Shown: positions 60,714-64,000 of the stretch, in pieces
Layout of the letters: each line of letters begins with the position of its first letter
Position numbering within the stretch: position 1 is the stretch's first letter
Assembly: GCA_021796385.1 (NCBI GenBank)
Contig: JAJYXQ010000030.1
Location: forward strand, 1-64,000
Origin: Thermoplasmata archaeon
GTDB taxonomy: Archaea; Thermoplasmatota; Thermoplasmata; Lutacidiplasmatales; UBA184
Length of the DNA stretch: 64,000 nt
Direction of reading: 5' to 3'
Notes under the pieces: generated by a model
Database searches by the model: none
Seen by the model: only the letters and a program-made list of their open reading frames with translations
Told to the model about the DNA's origin: nothing
Position numbers and translations under genes: made by a program

Positions 60714-63700
60714 GTGCACCGGAGGCTTGGGAACCGCCTTGACCCACCGATTATCCTTCTTTGCATCGTGCTCACCGGCCTTGTGACAGGGTACCTCACC
60801 CCGTTCGTCCAGTTCCCCTCGCTCGGTGTTATCGAACACTCCCCTTTGAGGGAGCGAGTGCGATCGACGGTCGGTAAAAGTTCGGCGCTAGTCGGAGGGG
60901 TAGTCAATTCTACGGTTTCCCTCCTCAATGGGTCGGTATGGCCAAAGAATCATCGGTTCCCGGAACTCATTGAACCGTATGCCGCGTCCTACGATCCAAT
61001 CGGACAGCGCCTCCTTCTCTCGGGGTATGAGTCTTCGAACATAGTATCCGTGAATGCGACTTCTGGCGCACTTCTTTCCGCCGTAGCATTAAGCGGCGGT
61101 GCCCCCACCATAACCGTAGACACGAATGCGAAGCGTGTATACGCTCCCGAAGCCTCGGCCAACGTTGTCGGAGTCTTGAATGCCTCGTCCCTTTCGCTTA
61201 TGGTCAACCTCACCAATGTCGGATCGGGGCCATCCGCGATCTCAGTCGATCCCACGAATGGGGAGCTCTTCGTTACGGACAGCTCGGGGGGAATGGTGAC
61301 CATCCTAAACGGGTCCAACTACCAGAAGATCAAACAATTGGCCACGGGTCGGGACCCAGAGGAGGTCGTCTACGATCCGGTATCGAGGATGATGGTCGTT
61401 GCGAACGGAGGCTCGAACAATGTAACCCTCATCAATGCAACCACGAACCTGTTCACTCGAAGCACGACTGTCGGCTTGACACCACTCGGGATCTCGGTGG
61501 ATCCTAATTCGGGATTCATCTATGTGAATGACGAGGTGTCGAACAATGTTTCTGTCTTGTCCGGAAACGGTACTCCCATAGGAAATCTAAATCTCGGCCC
61601 AGCTGGGACCTATCCAACGTTCTCCGTATTGGACTCCTCGCGCGAGCGTCTTTACGTCGCAGAAGGGGGAGGAAACCAGATCGGAGTGATCGATATCCTT
61701 TCCCTTTCTATCTTGGGCAATTTCTCCACGGGTTTTCAGCCAGAGGGAATTTCCTTCGATCCTGTAGCCCAATCGGTGGTGACGGCGAACAGCCTTTCAG
61801 ACTCGTTGACCCTGCTGAATTTGACGGATAACGTAAGCCGTTCCGTACCCGTGGGAACGGCGCCCGATGCATTGACTGTGGACAACGCAACGGGGGAGGT
61901 CTTGACAGCTGAGTCCACACAGAATGCATTGGGAGCCTTCTCCTCCCTATCGAACCCACCTCTTCGTTCCGTCGCTGTGGGTTCGAACCCCTCGGCGGTC
62001 GGTATCGATCCAACCCGGGGATTGGTCTATGTGGCCAACAACGCCTCGGGGAACGTGACCGTGCTCGATCCTACATTAGGTTCTCCCTTAACCAGCATCA
62101 ATCTGGGGAATGGGGGCCCCGACGCCGTCGTCGTGGACCCGGACACGGGAAGAGCCTTTGTCGCCGAGTACGACTCGGACAATGTTAGTGTGATCTCCAC
62201 GAGTACCCTGAGATCCATTTCCTCGGTTTCTGTGGGCCTGCATCCCGTGGCCCTTAGCTGGAGCCCGGCTGACGGGCGGATCTACGTTGCAAACCAGGGT
62301 TCCGGCAACGTTTCTGTGCTTTCGGGAGCCAACGGCACCCTCCTGGCAACGGTCCCCGTCGGGGATGGGCCCAATGCAATGGCGTATGATCCCCTCGGTT
62401 CTATGGTCTATGTATCGGATCAGGGATCCCATCAGATAACCGCGATTGCCGCAGGTGCGAGTTCAGTGGTTTCCACTTGGAACGTATCCATGGGACTCTC
62501 GGCCCTACAGGCCGACCCGGAGACGGGTGCACTTTATGCAACCTCCGCCCCGGGCAATGTCCTACTTGCCTACAATGTCAGTTCCAAGACCCTCATCGGA
62601 TCCATACCCGTGGGCTTGGCCCCGGAAGCGATCGGGTTTTCCTCCAACACGGACACCCTCGTGGTGGGCAACTACGGTTCGGGTACGCTCTCGATAGTGG
62701 TCCCATTTCGCCTCCCCGTTCTCTCTCCTGTCACCTTCTACGAATCGGGTCTTCCCTCTACCGTTCCGTGGTCCGTTACTGTTGAGGGGACGCAGCGAAC
62801 CACCAACACCTCTTCCCTGACTTTTGAAGTCCTTAACGGGACCATACCCTTTCGTGTTGCAGCACCCCCTGGATTCACAGCCTTTCCAGGTTCTGGATCC
62901 ATCATTGTGACAGGCACGCCTCGCACCCAACTGGTCACGTTCGCCCTAGTTTCTCCAGCGCAATTTACCCTTACGGTAACCCAAGTAGGTCTTCCCACCG
63001 GCATACCATGGAGAATCAATATCTCCGGACATGTCGCCACATCTGCCGGAACGAATCTCAGTTTGCTTTTGTCAAATGGGTCGTATTCATTCAACGTTGG
63101 GGGTGGGACAGGGTTTACCGCCGTTCCGGCTTCAGGCGTTATACTTATTCAAGGAAGACCGGCATTCTTGAACCTGACCTTCACAAAGAATCAATCGCCA
63201 CGACTACCCAATTTCGCCGTCGTCTTCGTCGAAACAGGACTTCCCAGCGGATCAACTTGGTCCGTTCACTTCGGAAACGTAAGCATGTCTGGAACCAACA
63301 CCTCCTTCACCTTTTTCGCCTCCAATGGAACGTACACATACCAAGTTACATCGTCGGATTCCACACCTACGCCAGATACCGGCTCGATCCGAGTGAACGG
63401 CGCCGGCGCAACTATCCATGTGACCTTTGCCACGCCCTCCAACAGTGTCTTGTTGACGCTCGCTGTGGTCGTGCCTGTGACCCTTGCCCTCCTAGGTGTT
63501 TGGGTCTTCCTACTTCGAAGGAGGGACCGGACGAACCAAGCGCAAAGGGGTGGTACGACGGGGCGTAATGGCGATGTGCAATCTCCGGGGGACGTAGGAT
63601 CCGCGGAAGAGCTGAGCCCTCCGATAGACCCGTTGCCCACTTCTGACTCTCACGCTTCTTTACCAGAAAAGTTGACCATGTCAGGCGACTATGGCCCCCC

Positions 63701-63899
63701 AAGGGTTCGCCAAGACGATGGCACCTTTGGATCTGTTTCCGATGGATCAGGCTTAGACGAACCTGACGAACCACAGTCGTTACCCTCAGAGAGAGCGTGC
63801 TCTAGCTGCGGAACCTTACTTGTCGAAGAGCGATGTCGTGAGTGTGGCTATTCTGCATCCGGTGAGACTAACGGGTTAGGGAGCGGGGGGTCATTTTGA
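60714..63899 (+). CDS. Beta-propeller surface protein with cytoplasmic zinc ribbon
   Basis: The 1061 residues start at GTG 60714. An N-terminal anchor (PPIILLCIVLTGLVTGYL) is followed by about fourteen YVTN repeats (about 85-665; pattern VDPTNGELFVTD, V-x-V-LNGS) and three ETGLPSG-type domains (FYESGLPSTVPW, TQVGLPTGIPW, FVETGLPSGSTW). A transmembrane helix (VLLTLAVVVPVTLALLGVWVFLL) comes next. The acidic/Ser-rich cytoplasmic tail ends in a zinc ribbon, ACSSCGTLLVEERCRECGYS. A zinc ribbon on the inner tail of such a protein is unusual and suggests a signalling link. Confidence 0.82.
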   Translation: MHRRLGNRLDPPIILLCIVLTGLVTGYLTPFVQFPSLGVIEHSPLRERVRSTVGKSSALVGGVVNSTVSLLNGSVWPKNHRFPELIEPYAASYDPIGQRLLLSGYESSNIVSVNATSGALLSAVALSGGAPTITVDTNAKRVYAPEASANVVGVLNASSLSLMVNLTNVGSGPSAISVDPTNGELFVTDSSGGMVTILNGSNYQKIKQLATGRDPEEVVYDPVSRMMVVANGGSNNVTLINATTNLFTRSTTVGLTPLGISVDPNSGFIYVNDEVSNNVSVLSGNGTPIGNLNLGPAGTYPTFSVLDSSRERLYVAEGGGNQIGVIDILSLSILGNFSTGFQPEGISFDPVAQSVVTANSLSDSLTLLNLTDNVSRSVPVGTAPDALTVDNATGEVLTAESTQNALGAFSSLSNPPLRSVAVGSNPSAVGIDPTRGLVYVANNASGNVTVLDPTLGSPLTSINLGNGGPDAVVVDPDTGRAFVAEYDSDNVSVISTSTLRSISSVSVGLHPVALSWSPADGRIYVANQGSGNVSVLSGANGTLLATVPVGDGPNAMAYDPLGSMVYVSDQGSHQITAIAAGASSVVSTWNVSMGLSALQADPETGALYATSAPGNVLLAYNVSSKTLIGSIPVGLAPEAIGFSSNTDTLVVGNYGSGTLSIVVPFRLPVLSPVTFYESGLPSTVPWSVTVEGTQRTTNTSSLTFEVLNGTIPFRVAAPPGFTAFPGSGSIIVTGTPRTQLVTFALVSPAQFTLTVTQVGLPTGIPWRINISGHVATSAGTNLSLLLSNGSYSFNVGGGTGFTAVPASGVILIQGRPAFLNLTFTKNQSPRLPNFAVVFVETGLPSGSTWSVHFGNVSMSGTNTSFTFFASNGTYTYQVTSSDSTPTPDTGSIRVNGAGATIHVTFATPSNSVLLTLAVVVPVTLALLGVWVFLLRRRDRTNQAQRGGTTGRNGDVQSPGDVGSAEELSPPIDPLPTSDSHASLPEKLTMSGDYGPPRVRQDDGTFGSVSDGSGLDEPDEPQSLPSERACSSCGTLLVEERCRECGYSASGETNGLGSGGSF

Positions 63900-64000
63900 G
63901 CACCTACCCACTAGTACCCGTCCGAACGTCCCGAAATCCCCTGCCCTCGGTGATCCTCGATGCAAATATCCTGATCCTAGCTGTCGAGACCCGGTTCCCA
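63896..64000 (+). CDS. PIN-domain protein, cut by the window end
   Basis: It starts at TTG 63896, overlapping the surface-protein stop by TTGA. The visible 35 residues include SVILDANILILAVETRFP. The PIN nuclease family begins with such a strand and its first metal-binding Asp (LDAN), and archaeal Fcf1/VapC-like PIN proteins start similarly. The 3' end is missing, so the subfamily cannot be judged. Confidence 0.6.
   Translation, partial: MSTYPLVPVRTSRNPLPSVILDANILILAVETRFP

Noticed and set aside
1..64000. CRISPR array or rRNA genes
   Set aside because: No regularly spaced identical repeats of 25-40 nt and no rRNA-like conserved blocks were seen.

Overview
The window looks like chromosomal DNA of a moderately GC-rich euryarchaeon, most likely a Thermoplasmata-type lineage. 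The evidence is archaeal ribosomal proteins L40e and L21e, RpoF, aIF5B, aEF1-beta, fibrillarin/Nop5, Pus10, Taw1, a proline iminopeptidase of the tricorn-factor F1 type, archaeal TATA boxes about 25-35 nt upstream of near-leaderless starts, and large secreted YVTN beta-propeller proteins followed by 'ETGLPSG-W' domains. The lineage call is an inference from gene content, since no rRNA gene is present.

Layout. (1) 1-5780 is an accessory island. It holds GC-rich nested hairpins, a restriction-endonuclease-like gene, a HerA/FtsK-like ATPase read in three successive frames (the second change sits on a perfectly phased T-TTA-AAC slippery heptamer), a small membrane protein, a serine recombinase with its catalytic middle deleted, and a convergent VirD4/HerA-like ATPase that loses family resemblance at the junction. 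(2) 5839-10165 carries a Drg GTPase and a five-gene leftward operon with fibrillarin and a divergent Nop5. (3) 10319-15351 is a rightward cluster that looks devoted to polyphosphate: SixA-type phosphatase, Ppx/GppA-HD, two tandem thymidylate-kinase-like proteins (the second has lost the P-loop lysine) and a CHAD protein. (4) 15575-30050 is a mixed core: GlyRS, L40e, a surface beta-propeller protein, Bcp peroxiredoxin, a coiled-coil protein, an FKBP isomerase, tRNA-Ser(GCU), two IscA/HesB proteins, aIF5B, tRNA-Gln(UUG) and proline iminopeptidase. (5) 30053-35338 has PolX, the AmmeMemoRadiSam radical SAM enzyme, a glycosyltransferase, a dispersed repeat and IlvE. (6) 35421-39675 is a tight leftward translation/transcription operon: taw1-pus10-rpl21e-rpoF-DUF655-ksgA. 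(7) 39825-44828 is a leucine or aminoadipate-type set (HCS/IPMS, LeuC, LeuD, LeuB) with an embedded PD-(D/E)XK-like gene. (8) 44885-46518 is a thiolase plus DUF35 pair. (9) 46549-55383 starts with an exceptionally long AglB/STT3 oligosaccharyltransferase fused to many Ig/carboxypeptidase-regulatory-like domains, followed by a surface protein, a zinc-ribbon protein, aEF1-beta and a DUF457 membrane hydrolase. (10) 55452-64000 has a STAND/TPR regulator divergent from two more beta-propeller surface proteins, then the start of a PIN-domain gene cut by the window edge.

How it fits together. Many neighbours overlap by ATGA, GTGA or TTGA, so translational coupling is common. The large, sequon-rich surface proteins and the extended oligosaccharyltransferase suggest a heavily N-glycosylated envelope. 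The best candidates for something undescribed are the nuclease/frameshifted-HerA module, the polyphosphate cluster with its kinase/pseudokinase pair, the AglB fusion, and a two-copy dispersed repeat whose short copy looks like a GATGA-mediated deletion of the long copy.
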